Shown: positions 49,368 through 59,513 of the stretch, in pieces
How positions within the stretch are numbered: position 1 is the stretch's first letter
How the letters are laid out: every line of letters starts with the position of its first letter
Source of the DNA: Ideonella sp.
GTDB taxonomy: Bacteria; Pseudomonadota; Gammaproteobacteria; Burkholderiales; Burkholderiaceae_C
Assembly (NCBI RefSeq): GCF_016702655.1
Contig: NZ_JADJDO010000041.1
Location: 30,646 to 94,645, forward strand
Length of the DNA stretch: 64,000 nucleotides
Direction of reading: 5' to 3'
Translations under genes and position numbers: made by a program
The notes under the pieces: generated by a model
Told to the model about the DNA's origin: nothing
Seen by the model: the letters and a program-made list of their open reading frames with translations, nothing else
The model's database searches: none

Positions 49368-50284
49368 GCCCCCCGCTTCTGCTCGAGCTGGGCCAGTACG
49401 GCGTCGGCCCAGTCACGCGGTGCCATCGGAAAGCCCAGGCGCGCCCTGCTCTCGAGATAGCTCTGCGCCACTGCACGCGCGAGGTTGCGGATGCGGGCGA
49501 TGTACGCGGCGCGCTCGGTGACACTGATCGCGCCGCGTGCGTCGAGCAGGTTGAAGCAGTGCCCGGCCTTGAGCAGTTGCTCGTAGGCCGGCAGCGCGAG
49601 CTGCGCGGCCATCAGCTGCTGGCTCTGGCGCTCGTGCGCACCGAAGGCCTGGAGCAGGAAGTCGACGTCGCTGTGCTCGAAGTTGTAGGCGCTTTGCTCG
49701 ACCTCGTTCTGGTGGTACACGTCGCCGTAGGAGAGTCCCTCAGTCCAGCCGAGCTTGTAGACACTGTCCACGCCCTGCAGGTACATCGCCAGGCGTTCCA
49801 GCCCGTAGGTGATCTCGCCGGTGATGGGCTTGCAGTCGATGCCACCGACCTGCTGGAAGTAGGTGAACTGCGTGACCTCCATGCCGTTCAACCAGACCTC
49901 CCAGCCGAGGCCCCAGCAGCCGAGCGTCGGGTTCTCCCAGTCGTCCTCGACAAAGCGGATGTCGTTGGCCTGCAGATCAAAGCCGAGTGCCTCGAGCGAG
50001 CCGAGGTAGAGCTCGAGGATGTCGGCCGGCGCGGGCTTCAACACTACCTGGTATTGGTAGTAGTGCTGGAGCCGGTTCGGGTTGTCGCCGTAGCGACCGT
50101 CCTTGGGCCGGCGGCTCGGCTGCACATAGGCCGCCTTCCACGGCTCGGGGCCGAGCGCGCGCAGGAAGGTCGCGGTGTGGCTGGTGCCGGCGCCCACTTC
50201 CATGTCGTAAGGCTGGAGCAGAGCACAGCCCTGCTCGGCCCAGTAGGCCTGCAGGCGCAGGATGAGTTGCTGGAAGTTCAGCAT
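49364..50284 (-). CDS. glyQ: GlyQ, glycine--tRNA ligase alpha subunit
   Basis: Catalytic class II subunit that forms glycyl-adenylate. From ATG 50284 (MLNFQQLILRLQAYWAEQGC) the product is 306 residues, the normal length; an in-frame ATG seven codons upstream is less likely. Motifs: DMEVGAGTSHTATFLRALGP, QPSRRPKDGRYGDNPNRLQH, FVEDDWENPTLGCWGLGWEV and QQVGGIDCKPITGEITYGLE. It lies between lnt and glyS, overlapping glyS by 4 bp. Confidence 0.97.
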   Translation of the reverse strand: MLNFQQLILRLQAYWAEQGCALLQPYDMEVGAGTSHTATFLRALGPEPWKAAYVQPSRRPKDGRYGDNPNRLQHYYQYQVVLKPAPADILELYLGSLEALGFDLQANDIRFVEDDWENPTLGCWGLGWEVWLNGMEVTQFTYFQQVGGIDCKPITGEITYGLERLAMYLQGVDSVYKLGWTEGLSYGDVYHQNEVEQSAYNFEHSDVDFLLQAFGAHERQSQQLMAAQLALPAYEQLLKAGHCFNLLDARGAISVTERAAYIARIRNLARAVAQSYLESRARLGFPMAPRDWADAVLAQLEQKRGA

Positions 50285-50309
50285 CGGGCGGTGGCGTGGC
50301 GTCAATCGG

Positions 50310-51794
50310 CTAGTTTACGGGCCGCCGCACGAGTGCCAGCAGCAGTGCCAACGCAAGCAGCGCGAGTGGCCACAGCCCGAACGCCGCCAACCAGCGCGCA
50401 TAAGGCGTTTCGCCGATGCGGCCCTCGACGCTGGCATCGAGCGTGCCGGCCGCAGCCGCCGGCAGGCGCGTCGTGACGCGGCCACGATGGTCGACAACGG
50501 CCGTTGCGCCGGTGTTCGTGGCGCGCACGACCGGGCGCTCGAACTCGAGCGCGCGCATCTGCGAGAACTGCAGGTGCTGGTCCTGCACCAGCGCAGTGCC
50601 GAACCAGGCCAGGTTGCTGACGTTGGCGAAGATCGTCGCCGGCGCCGGGCCGACGACACTGGCGACGATGTCCTCGCCGAACAGGTCCTCGTAGCAGATC
50701 AGCGGCCGCACGCGCTGGCCGCCGATCTCGAACGGCGCGCCGCTCGTGCCGCGTGCCTGGTCGCCGAGCGGGATCTGGAGCATGTCGACGAACCAGCGAA
50801 AGCCGGGCGGAACGAACTCGCCGAACGGCAGCAGGTGGCGCTTGCCGTAGAGATACTCGCCCCGCGCACCGCCGACGCCGACGACCGAATTGACGTACCC
50901 GTCCTGCGCATTGCCGGTGAACAGGCCGATCAGCAGGCCGCGCTCGTTTGCTTCGAACGGATGCGCGAGCCGCGCCCAGACCACCGGGGCGATCTCGGCG
51001 CGCGTGAACGGAATCACCGACTCGGGCGCGACGACGAGCGTGCCGCGCGCGGCCTCGACCTGGCGCACGAGGGCGTGCAGGTTGGCATCCATCCGCGCCG
51101 GATCGAATTTCAGATCCTGCGCGACAGCCGGCTGCAGCAGGCTAACGCCGAGCACGCCTGCCGGCTGCGTGAAGCCGCGCGGCAGCCAGAACCCGGCCGT
51201 CAGCAGCAGCAGCGCAACCGCGAGCAGGGCGGCCCGCGCCGCGCCCGACATGGCGCGCGGCAGCGCCGTCACGGTGAAGGCCAGCCACGCGGCAAGCGCC
51301 GAGATGCCGTACACGCCGGCCCAGGGCGCCCAGGCTGCGAGCGGCCCGACGCTGTGCGCATAGCCCGAGGCGATCCACGGAAAACCGGTGAAGAGCGTCG
51401 CCCGCGCCAGCTCGGCGAGCAGCCAGCAGGCGGCAAAGCGCAGTGCGTCGCCGAACGGAGCGCCGCTGCGCAGCCGCGCCCAGAGCGCGAGCGCGCCAGC
51501 GTAGTACAGCGCCAGCGCCGCGGCCAGCGCGAGCACGGCGAGCGCCGCGAGCCAGGCCGCCATGCCGCCATAGGAGTGCATGCGGATGTAGAGCCACCAC
51601 AGCCCCGAGACCAGCCAGCCGGTGCCGAACAGCCAGCCGAGCAGCGCGGCGCGCGCCTGCCGCGCTTCGCGTGCTGCATGTGCCAGCACGGCCAGGGCCG
51701 CGATCTGCAGCCACCAGGCCTCGAACGGCGCGAACGAGAAGGTCTGTGCCACCCCGGCCAGCAGCGCGGCGGCCGGCCCGAGGGCGGAGCGCAT
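50310..51794 (-). CDS. lnt: Lnt, apolipoprotein N-acyltransferase
   Basis: Inner-membrane enzyme that adds the third acyl chain to lipoproteins. The 494-residue protein has about seven N-terminal membrane helices (LLAGVAQTFSFAPFEAWWLQ onwards), then a periplasmic nitrilase domain with the catalytic Glu in TLVVAPESVIPFTRAEIAPV, Lys in YGKRHLLPFGEFVPPGFRWF and Cys in RVRPLICYEDLFGEDIVASV, and a final helix. It overlaps the corC stop by one base, a common pairing. Confidence 0.96.
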   Translation of the reverse strand: MRSALGPAAALLAGVAQTFSFAPFEAWWLQIAALAVLAHAAREARQARAALLGWLFGTGWLVSGLWWLYIRMHSYGGMAAWLAALAVLALAAALALYYAGALALWARLRSGAPFGDALRFAACWLLAELARATLFTGFPWIASGYAHSVGPLAAWAPWAGVYGISALAAWLAFTVTALPRAMSGAARAALLAVALLLLTAGFWLPRGFTQPAGVLGVSLLQPAVAQDLKFDPARMDANLHALVRQVEAARGTLVVAPESVIPFTRAEIAPVVWARLAHPFEANERGLLIGLFTGNAQDGYVNSVVGVGGARGEYLYGKRHLLPFGEFVPPGFRWFVDMLQIPLGDQARGTSGAPFEIGGQRVRPLICYEDLFGEDIVASVVGPAPATIFANVSNLAWFGTALVQDQHLQFSQMRALEFERPVVRATNTGATAVVDHRGRVTTRLPAAAAGTLDASVEGRIGETPYARWLAAFGLWPLALLALALLLALVRRPVN

Positions 51795-52720
51795 CAGGCT
51801 GCTTGATCGGCCGGCGCCGCGCGCGTGACCTTGAACCAGCGCACCGCACCGCCGCGGGTGAGCATCACCGAGAACAGCAGCGGACCGACCTGCACCGACT
51901 CGCCGCGCCGCGGCACGCGGCCGAGTTCGTGCGCGACGAGGCCGCCGATGGTCTCGAACTCGTCGTCGGGCAGTTCGGTGTCGAAGGCAGCGTTCACGTC
52001 GCCGATCTGGGTGTCGCCGGCGACGCGCTGGCTGCCGTCGGCCAGGGTGTAGATGTCGCTCTCGCCGTCTTTCTCGTCGAACTCGTCCTCGATCTCGCCG
52101 ACGATCTCTTCCAGCACATCCTCGATCGTGATCAGCCCGGCGGTGTTGCCGAACTCGTCGATCACGATCGCGAGGTGGTTGCGGTTGGAGCGGAAGTCGC
52201 GCAGCAGTTCGTTCAGGCCCTTGGACTCGGGCACGAACACCGCCGGGCGCAGCAGCGTGCGCAGGTTCAGGTCGGGCGAGCGCTGGAGCTTGAGCAGATC
52301 CTTGGCCATCAGGATGCCGATCACGTTGTCGCGCCGGTCCTCGTAGACCGGGAAGCGCGAGTGCGCGGTGTCGATCACGACGTGCAGCAACTGATCGTAG
52401 GGCGCGGCTATGTCGAGCAGGTCCATGCGCGGCGCCGGCACCATCGCGTCGCCGGCCGTCAGGTCGGCCATGCGGATCACGCCTTCGAGCATCTTGCGCG
52501 ACTCGGGCTCGATCAGCTCGCGGTGCTCGGCATCGGCGAGCGACGAGATCAGCTCGTCGCGCGAGTCCGGCCCCGGCGAGATGAGCTCGAACAGGCGCGC
52601 CAGCAGGGAGCGGCGGTCGGCGGGCTGGGGATTGTGGTGCTTGCCACCGCGCGACTGCGCGGGCTTGCCGCCGTGGCGGTCGGAGTTGCGGGCAGTTCGT
52701 GCAGGGTGGGGGTCGGACAT
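51794..52720 (-). CDS. corC: CorC-family CBS-domain transporter-associated protein
   Basis: Cytosolic protein with two CBS domains and a C-terminal CorC_HlyC domain, linked to magnesium/cobalt efflux. The 308-residue product has an unstructured N-terminus, then MVPAPRMDLLDIAAPYDQLL, DTAHSRFPVYEDRRDNVIGI, LMAKDLLKLQRSPDLNLRTL, IDEFGNTAGLITIEDVLEEI and the end domain LADGSQRVAGDTQIGDVNAA, DDEFETIGGLVAHELGRVP. In many proteobacteria the gene precedes lnt, as here. Confidence 0.94.
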   Translation of the reverse strand: MSDPHPARTARNSDRHGGKPAQSRGGKHHNPQPADRRSLLARLFELISPGPDSRDELISSLADAEHRELIEPESRKMLEGVIRMADLTAGDAMVPAPRMDLLDIAAPYDQLLHVVIDTAHSRFPVYEDRRDNVIGILMAKDLLKLQRSPDLNLRTLLRPAVFVPESKGLNELLRDFRSNRNHLAIVIDEFGNTAGLITIEDVLEEIVGEIEDEFDEKDGESDIYTLADGSQRVAGDTQIGDVNAAFDTELPDDEFETIGGLVAHELGRVPRRGESVQVGPLLFSVMLTRGGAVRWFKVTRAAPADQAA

Positions 52721-52841
52721 CGCGCGAGCGCGGAGGCTGCAGGGGCAGCTAGCTTACCCGATGCCCGGCGCGGGGCCACCTTGAATGGGCGGCGCGAGCC
52801 ACAATATCCCTTGGTCAACCTGACGGAAGAGCGAATCCACC

Positions 52842-53888
52842 ATGGCACTCATCCCTGCCACCATCCTGACCGGGTTTCTCGGCTCGGGCTAGACGACGCT
52901 GCTCAAGCGCGTGCTGACCGAGGCCCACGGGCAGAAGATCGCGGTCATCGAGAACGAGTTCGGCGAGGAGAACATCGACAACGAGATCCTGGTCGAGTCG
53001 CCCGGCGAGCAGATCATCCAGCTCAACAACGGCTGCGTCTGCTGCAGCATCCGCGAGGACCTGCGCACCACGCTCGCGGACCTGGCGGCCAGGAAGCGCG
53101 CGGGCGAGATCGACTTCGAGCGCGTCGTGATCGAGACCACCGGCCTCGCGGACCCGGGCCCGGTGGCACAGACCTTCTTCATGGACGACGAGATCGCCGA
53201 GACCTATCTGCTCGACTCGATCCTGACGCTCGTCGACGCCAAGCACGCCGAGCAGCAGCTCGACACGCGCCAGGAAGCGCGGCGCCAGGTCGGCTTTGCA
53301 GACCAGATCTTCATCAGCAAGAGCGAGCTCGTCGACGCACCGGCGCTCGAGGATCTGACGCACCGCCTGAAGCACATGAATCCGCGCGCGCCGCAGCGCA
53401 CGGTCCATTTCGGCGAGGTGCCGATCGCGGCGGTGTTCGACCTGAAGGGCTTCAACCTGAACGCCAAGCTCGACATCGACCCGGAGTTCCTGAACGCCGA
53501 CGCGCACGAGCACGATCATCATCACCACGACCACGACCACGACCACGAGCACGGCGAGCATTGCGACCACCCGCACCATCACCACCATGACGACGACGTG
53601 AAGTCGTTCGTCTTCCGCTCGCACCGGCCCTTCAACGCGGCCAAGCTGGAAGATTTCCTGGGTTCGATCGTGCAGGTCTACGGCCCCAAGCTGCTGCGCT
53701 ACAAGGGCGTGCTCTACATGAAAGGTACCGAACGCAAGGTCGTGTTCCAGGGCGTGCACCAGCTGATGGGCAGCGATCTCGGGCCGGCCTGGCCGGCGGG
53801 CGAGAAGAAGGGCAGCAAGATGGTCTTCATCGGCCTGGACCTGCCCAAGGACATCCTGCTCCAGGGCCTGGAGCAGTGCCTCGCATGA
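52842..53888 (+). pseudogene. CobW/COG0523 metal-chaperone GTPase with amber codon in the Walker A motif
   Basis: Reads MALIPATILTGFLGSG then TAG (52890-52892), then TTLLKRVLTEAHGQKIAVIE. In the family this codon is the Walker A lysine (GSGKTT), so AAG to TAG both stops translation at codon 17 and hits the key GTP-binding residue. The rest is intact: NNGCVCCSIREDLRTTLADL with CXCC metal site, VIETTGLADPGPVAQTFF, a His/Asp-rich loop at codons ~222-250 (HDHHHHDHDHDHEHGEHCDH) and the C-terminal CobW_C domain. Restart at GTG 52911 would lack the P-loop. It is either a sequencing error or a very recent loss. Confidence 0.85.
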
Positions 53889-54033
53889 ATTGCGCACGCG
53901 CCACGGCCCGGGCGTTGCGAACTGTCACGGCGGCAGGCGCCCGGGCGTGGCTACAATCCGCGGCGCCTGAAATTTCGGGGGTCGCGATCCAGGGCCCCGG
54001 CAGCGCAATGACGAGCGTTGCAAGGAGACTGCA

Positions 54034-54954
54034 GTGAGTACCAAGAAACCGGCCAGCAAAGCAGCCCGCGCACCCGCCAAGCCGGCCTCCAAGCCTGCCT
54101 CGCCTTCGGCCAAGGGCATCACAAAGGCTTCTGCCAAACCCGTACCCAAGGCCGCCGCAAGGCCTGCAACCAAGCCCGCGCCTGCAGCCGCGCCGGCGCG
54201 CAAGCCGACGACCAAGCCCGGCCTCGCCACACCGGCCGCCAAGGCAGCGCCGGCGCCCAAGGTCGTGGCGGCTACTGCCATCGCTGCGACGCCGCTGGCG
54301 CCGCCGACGCCAGCCCCCTCGCCGACCCGCATGTCGTCGTCCGCCAAGAGCAAGGCCAGCGCCAAGGCGCAGGCAGCCTATGCCGCACCGGCACCGATGC
54401 CCGCGCCGACTTCGCGCTTCGCCGACCGATTTGCCCCGCCCCGCCCGCCGACGCGGCAGATGAGTCACCTCGAAGTGGACAGCCCCAAGCAGGCGCAGAA
54501 GTTCGACCCCAGGCTGGCCAATGCGTGGAAGGGCAAGGCCGGGCGCGACCTGACCGAGGCCGAGCTGCTGGCAATGCCCGAAGCCGAGTACATGAACGAC
54601 AAGCAGCTCGAGTACTTCCGCACGACGCTGCAGCGCCTGAAGGACGACCTGCTGTCCAACGCCGGCGAGACCACCGAGCACCTGCGCGAGGACACTTCCA
54701 TCGTGCCCGATCCGGCCGACCGGGCGACGATCGAGGAAGAGCACGCGCTCGAGCTGCGCACGCGCGACCGCGAGAGGAAGCTCCTGAAGAAGATCTCGCA
54801 GTCGCTGGCACGCATCGAAGCGGGCGACTACGGCTTCTGCGACGAGACCGGCGAGCCGATCGGCCTTGGACGCCTGCTGGCGCGGCCGACGGCTACACTG
54901 TCCCTGGAGGCGCAGCAACGGCGCGAACTCAAGCAGAAGATGTTCGGCGACTGA
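54034..54954 (+). CDS. dksA: DksA, RNA polymerase-binding stringent-response factor with long N-terminal tail
   Basis: Secondary-channel RNA polymerase regulator acting with ppGpp. The GTG start at 54034 follows AAGGAGACTGCA. The first ~130 residues are a Lys/Ala/Pro-rich low-complexity tail (STKKPASKAARAPAKPASKP), then the DksA core: MNDKQLEYFRTTLQRLKDDL, DPADRATIEEEHALELRTRD, RERKLLKKISQSLARIEAGD. The finger reads GFCDETGEPIGLGRLLARPT, ATLSLEAQQRRELKQKMFGD with one Cys instead of four, so it should not bind zinc normally. The core is ~150 residues as usual; the total of 306 is long. Confidence 0.93.
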   Translation: MSTKKPASKAARAPAKPASKPASPSAKGITKASAKPVPKAAARPATKPAPAAAPARKPTTKPGLATPAAKAAPAPKVVAATAIAATPLAPPTPAPSPTRMSSSAKSKASAKAQAAYAAPAPMPAPTSRFADRFAPPRPPTRQMSHLEVDSPKQAQKFDPRLANAWKGKAGRDLTEAELLAMPEAEYMNDKQLEYFRTTLQRLKDDLLSNAGETTEHLREDTSIVPDPADRATIEEEHALELRTRDRERKLLKKISQSLARIEAGDYGFCDETGEPIGLGRLLARPTATLSLEAQQRRELKQKMFGD

Positions 54955-55011
54955 CGCGAACGCCTGCCCCGCGGCCCTGCAACGCCTGAATCCGCCACCC
55001 AGCCCGTCTAC

Positions 55012-56744
55012 ATGGCCGACCCGAAAGACAACAGCACGAGCTTCTTCCGCAAGGTCGTCAAGTTTGTCGCCAATCCGGCAACCGACTGGACCTCGCTCGA
55101 AGGCGGTGCGCCTGACGAGCGTGAAACCGAGCTCGCCAAGTCCGAGCTCAAGGCAATGATCGAGCGCAAGCGGCGCAACGACTTCGTGCGCAAGCGCGAG
55201 TTCGACATGCTGCGCAAGGTCCGCCGCGAGGGCTTGACGAGCGAGCAGCTCGCCGCGTTGGGCGGGTCTTCCCGCCTCGACGACTCGGAAGTGCGCCTGC
55301 CCGACAGCGGCGCCCGGGCCGACGGTGGCGTCAAGGCCAAGATCGACGAGATCGAGCAGCAGATGGTGGGCGAGAACGCCCACTTCCCTGCATCTGGGTT
55401 GCGCCACCCGCCCGAGTTCTACAACGCGCCGACCCAACCGGCGCCGATGCCCCACCGTGCCTCGACGCCCGGCGCGCTAGACGCTGCATCGAGCGCCGGG
55501 CGGCCGCTCGACATGGACAGCGGCGTCGGCCGGCTGCGCACAGCCGAGCCGCACGTGCCCTTGGCGGCGACCATGGGCCCGGGCCTGTCGCCGCTCAAGC
55601 CGCCGGGCACCGCCAACGTGCCGACCCCGGCCTTCGGCAGCCCGTTCGCGGTCGAGGTCAGTGAAGTGGCGCACGACCCGGAACTCGACGAGGCCGTGAT
55701 CGCGTTCGCGAATGCCGACTTCGAGCTGTGCGAACAATCGCTGTCGCGCCTGACGTCGACCGGCGGCGAGCGTGCCCAGCATGCCGAGACCTGGCTGGTG
55801 CGCTTCGACCTGTACCGGGCGATCGGCCAGCAGCAGAAGTTCGAGAGCCTGGCGCTCGACTACGCGCAGCAGTTCGGCTGGTCGGCGCCGCAATGGTTCT
55901 CGATGCCCAAGCTCGTCGCCGAGGCGGCCGGCAGCGACGAGCGCCCGGCGCGCTCGCGCATCGACGGCCAGGTAGGCTGGGTCTGCCCGGCCGTGCTCGA
56001 CACCGACGGCGTGGCCAAGCTGTCGTCGCAGACCCTGCAGATGCCGCTGCCCTGGGTCTTCGACTGGAGCGGCCTCAAGACCATCGACGCCGAGGCCTGC
56101 GCGCGCCTGAGCGAACTCTTCCGCTACTGGATTCCGCAACAGCTCGACATGCGCTGGCTGGCCGGAGACCACCTGCTCGCGCTGCTGCAGGAGGCCGCGC
56201 CGACCGGCGTTCGCGATGCCGACCCGGCCTTCTGGCAACTGCGCCTGGACGCGCTGCGCATGGCCAACCGGGCTGATCAGTTCGACGAGGCCGCGATCGA
56301 CTACTGCGTGACCTACGAGGTCTCGCCGCCATCGTGGGAGCGTTCGGTCTGCCAGGTGCGCATCAGCGGTTCGGCACCCGGGCACTCGACCTCGCCGAAC
56401 TCGGTGGTGAGCGAAATGTCGACGAGCTTTCTCGAATCCCAGATCACCGAGGATGCGAATCAGGTGGTCACCGGCACGGTCGACCTCGCGGGCCAGCTCG
56501 TCGGCGACATCAGCGAGACGCTGAAGAAGATGGACCAGCAGCTCGGCATGGCAAGCGTGATCAGCGTCTCGTGCGCACGCCTGATCCGGGTCGACTTCAT
56601 CGCTGCCGGGGATCTGCTGAACTGGGTGCTCGCACGCCGCAACGAGGGCCGCAGCGTCAGCTTCACCGATGCCCACCGCCTGGTGGCGCTGTTCTTCGGT
56701 GCAATGGGCATCAACGAGCACGCGCGCATCGTCGTCCGGCAGGT

Positions 56745-56748
<4 letters not shown>
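55012..56748 (+). CDS. STAS-domain protein upstream of hslVU
   Basis: Protein of 578 residues. The N-terminal third is basic and helical (SSLRK-type, KSELKAMIERKRRNDFVRKR, EFDMLRKVRREGLTSEQLAA) followed by a Pro/Ala linker, a middle TPR-like part (FELCEQSLSRLTSTGGERAQ, AETWLVRFDLYRAIGQQQKF), and a C-terminal STAS-like fold (FDWSGLKTIDAEACARLSEL; later CARLIRVDFIAAGDLLNWVL). The role is unknown; STAS domains often mediate protein contact. It overlaps hslV by 4 bp, suggesting co-expression with the protease, an arrangement I associate with Burkholderiales. Confidence 0.85.
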
Positions 56749-57286
<538 letters not shown>

Positions 57287-57332
57287 GGCCCCCGCCGGCG
57301 GGGCGCCCCTGGAACGGCCGGGCGGTACTGAC

Positions 57333-58655
57333 ATGAGCTCGATGACGCCGCGCGAGATCGTCTCCGAGCTCGACCGCCACATCGTCGGCCAGGGCGCGGC
57401 CAAGCGCGCGGTCGCGATCGCGCTGCGTAACCGCTGGCGGCGCCAGCAGGTGCAGGGCGCGCTGCGCGCCGAGATCACGCCCAAGAACATCCTGATGATC
57501 GGCCCCACCGGCGTGGGCAAGACCGAGATCGCGCGCCGCCTGGCGCGGCTCGCCGACGCGCCCTTCATCAAGGTCGAGGCGACCAAGTTCACCGAGGTCG
57601 GCTACGTCGGCAAGGACGTCGATTCGATCATCCGCGACCTCGTCGAGAGCGCCGTCACAGGAGCGCGAGGCGCAGGTTCGGCGCCAGCGCGTGCGGGCCG
57701 AGGACGCCGCCGAGGAGCGCGTGCTCGACATCCTCGTGCCCCGCCGCGCGGCGAGGCCGCAGGTGCCGACAACACCGCGCGCCAGGTGATGCGAAAGCGC
57801 CTGCGCGAGAGCTCGTTGGCCGAGCGCGAGATCGAGGTCGATCTTGCCGAGCCGCGGCCGGCGCTCGAGATCATGGGCCCGCCCGGCATGGACGAGATGG
57901 CCGAGCAGTTGAAGGGCCTGTTCGCCAACCTTGGCACGGCCAAGCGCAAGACGCGCAAGCTCAAGGTCGCCGAGGCACTCAAGCTGCTCACCGAGGAAGA
58001 GGCCGGCAAGCTCGTCAACGACGACGAGGTCAAGGCCGCGGCGCTCGCCAATGCCGAGCAGAACGGCATCGTCTTCATCGACGAGATCGACAAGGTCACC
58101 GGCGCCGGCGGCAGCGGCGAATCACGCGGCGCCGAGGTCTCGCGCCAGGGCGTACAGCGCGACCTGCTGCCGCTCGTCGAGGGCACGGCGGTGAACACCA
58201 AGTACGGCATCGTCAAGACCGACCACATCCTGTTCATCGCCTCGGGCGCCTTCCACCTGAGCAAGCCGAGCGACCTGATCCCCGAGTTGCAGGGGCGGTT
58301 TCCGATCCGGGTCGAGCTCGGCTCGCTGTCGGTCGACGACTTCGAGGCCATCCTGACCCAGACCCAGGCCAGCCTCGTCACGCAGTACCAGGCCCTGCTC
58401 GCGACCGAAGGCGTGACGCTCGAGATCACGCCCGACGCCATTCGGCGCCTGGCGCAGACGGCCTACGACGTCAACGAGCGCACCGAGAACATCGGCGCCC
58501 GGCGCTTGGCCACGGTGATGGAGCGCCTGCTCGACGAGGTCAGCTTCGACGCGCCCGCGCTCGCCGGCCAGACGGTGCGGCTCGACGCCGCGGCGGTGGA
58601 CGCCAAGCTTGGCGAGCTGGCGAAGAACGAGGACCTGTCGCGCTACATCCTGTAG
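57333..58655 (+). CDS. hslU: HslU, ATPase subunit of the HslVU protease (paired frameshifts inside)
   Basis: AAA+ unfoldase of 440 codons. MSSMTPREIVSELDRHIVGQ, Walker A LMIGPTGVGKTEIARRLARL, KVEATKFTEVGYVGKDVDSI are followed by a scrambled stretch (57657-57742) where the +1 frame gives the expected QEREAQVRRQRVRAEDAAEE and RVLDILVP; the frame returns at GEAAGADNTARQVMRKRLRE. Walker B NGIVFIDEIDKVTGAGGSGE, the pore-distal FIASGAFHLSKPSDLIPELQ and RTENIGARRLATVMERLLDE, EDLSRYIL are intact. The shifts at GTCACAG and GTGCCCCG cancel, so the frame stays open with ~28 wrong residues; indel errors are likely. Confidence 0.93.
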   Translation: MSSMTPREIVSELDRHIVGQGAAKRAVAIALRNRWRRQQVQGALRAEITPKNILMIGPTGVGKTEIARRLARLADAPFIKVEATKFTEVGYVGKDVDSIIRDLVESAVTGARGAGSAPARAGRGRRRGARARHPRAPPRGEAAGADNTARQVMRKRLRESSLAEREIEVDLAEPRPALEIMGPPGMDEMAEQLKGLFANLGTAKRKTRKLKVAEALKLLTEEEAGKLVNDDEVKAAALANAEQNGIVFIDEIDKVTGAGGSGESRGAEVSRQGVQRDLLPLVEGTAVNTKYGIVKTDHILFIASGAFHLSKPSDLIPELQGRFPIRVELGSLSVDDFEAILTQTQASLVTQYQALLATEGVTLEITPDAIRRLAQTAYDVNERTENIGARRLATVMERLLDEVSFDAPALAGQTVRLDAAAVDAKLGELAKNEDLSRYIL

Positions 58656-58725
58656 CAGGCGATGTGCCGGGCCGGTGACTTGACGGCACGCAAGCGAATG
58701 CACACCGGCGCGCTAGGCTCGGCGC

Positions 58726-59513
58726 ATGAGCAAGTCGTTCGATCCGTTTGGCCGGCCACGCGCCGCGCAGCAAGAGGCGGATCGCTGGAAGTGGCCGGTG
58801 CTGCTGGCGCTGGTGGTCACGATCCCGGCCTTCTATCTCGAGCTGGTCGCGCCCGCGCCGTGGCCGATCGCGGCCGCGCTTTACGTCGCAGCCGCGGCGG
58901 TGACCGGCGTTGCGCTGTGGTGGAGCCGCCACCAGGCGGCCCTGCAGCATGCACGCGAGCACGCGCACTGGCCGCAGTGGCTGCTCACGGGGGGGTTGCT
59001 GCTGTCGGCCGCGCTGCCGCCGAGCTCGGAATCGACGCCCGCGCTCGCGTTCCGGCTCGTCGTGGCACTGGCAACGCTGGCGCGCATGAGCTGGTTGCTG
59101 CGCCACCTGCTCACGCAGGGCAGCGTGCTCTACATGCTCGGGCTCGCGCTCGCCCTGGTGGGGCTTTCCGGCCTGGGCTTCTGGTGGCTCGAGCCCAAGG
59201 CAGTGACGCTCGCCGACGGCCTGTGGCTCGCTTTCACGACCGCCGCGACGGTGGGCTACGGCGATATCGTGCCGACCACGCCGGCCTCGAAGATCTTCTC
59301 GTTCTTCGTCGTGCTGATCGGATTCGGCGTGCTGTCCTCGTCACGGCATCGATCGCCGCGATGTGGATTGAGACCGAGGAGCGACGCATCGAGCGCGAGA
59401 TCCTGCGCGACCTGCATGTCGAGCTCGGCGAGTTGCGCGCCGAGATCGCTGCGTTGCGCACCGCGATGCGGCCCGCCGCCGCGCCCGGACAATCAGAGCG
59501 CGAGCCGTTGTGA
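58726..59513 (+). CDS. Two-pore-type potassium channel (one frameshift near the C-terminus)
   Basis: Ion-channel (Ion_trans_2) membrane protein. After MSKSFDPFGRPRAAQQEADR come about five hydrophobic segments and the selectivity filter in WLAFTTAATVGYGDIVPTTP, then SKIFSFFVVLIGFGVLS. At about 59337 one base is missing (CTGTCCTCG; CTG TCG CTC expected), after which the true frame gives LVTASIAAMWIETEERRIER and a coiled tail EILRDLHVELGELRAEIAAL ending at 59513. The literal frame runs to 59919 through coaX antisense. The 3' end overlaps coaX convergently by 21 bp. Confidence 0.85.
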
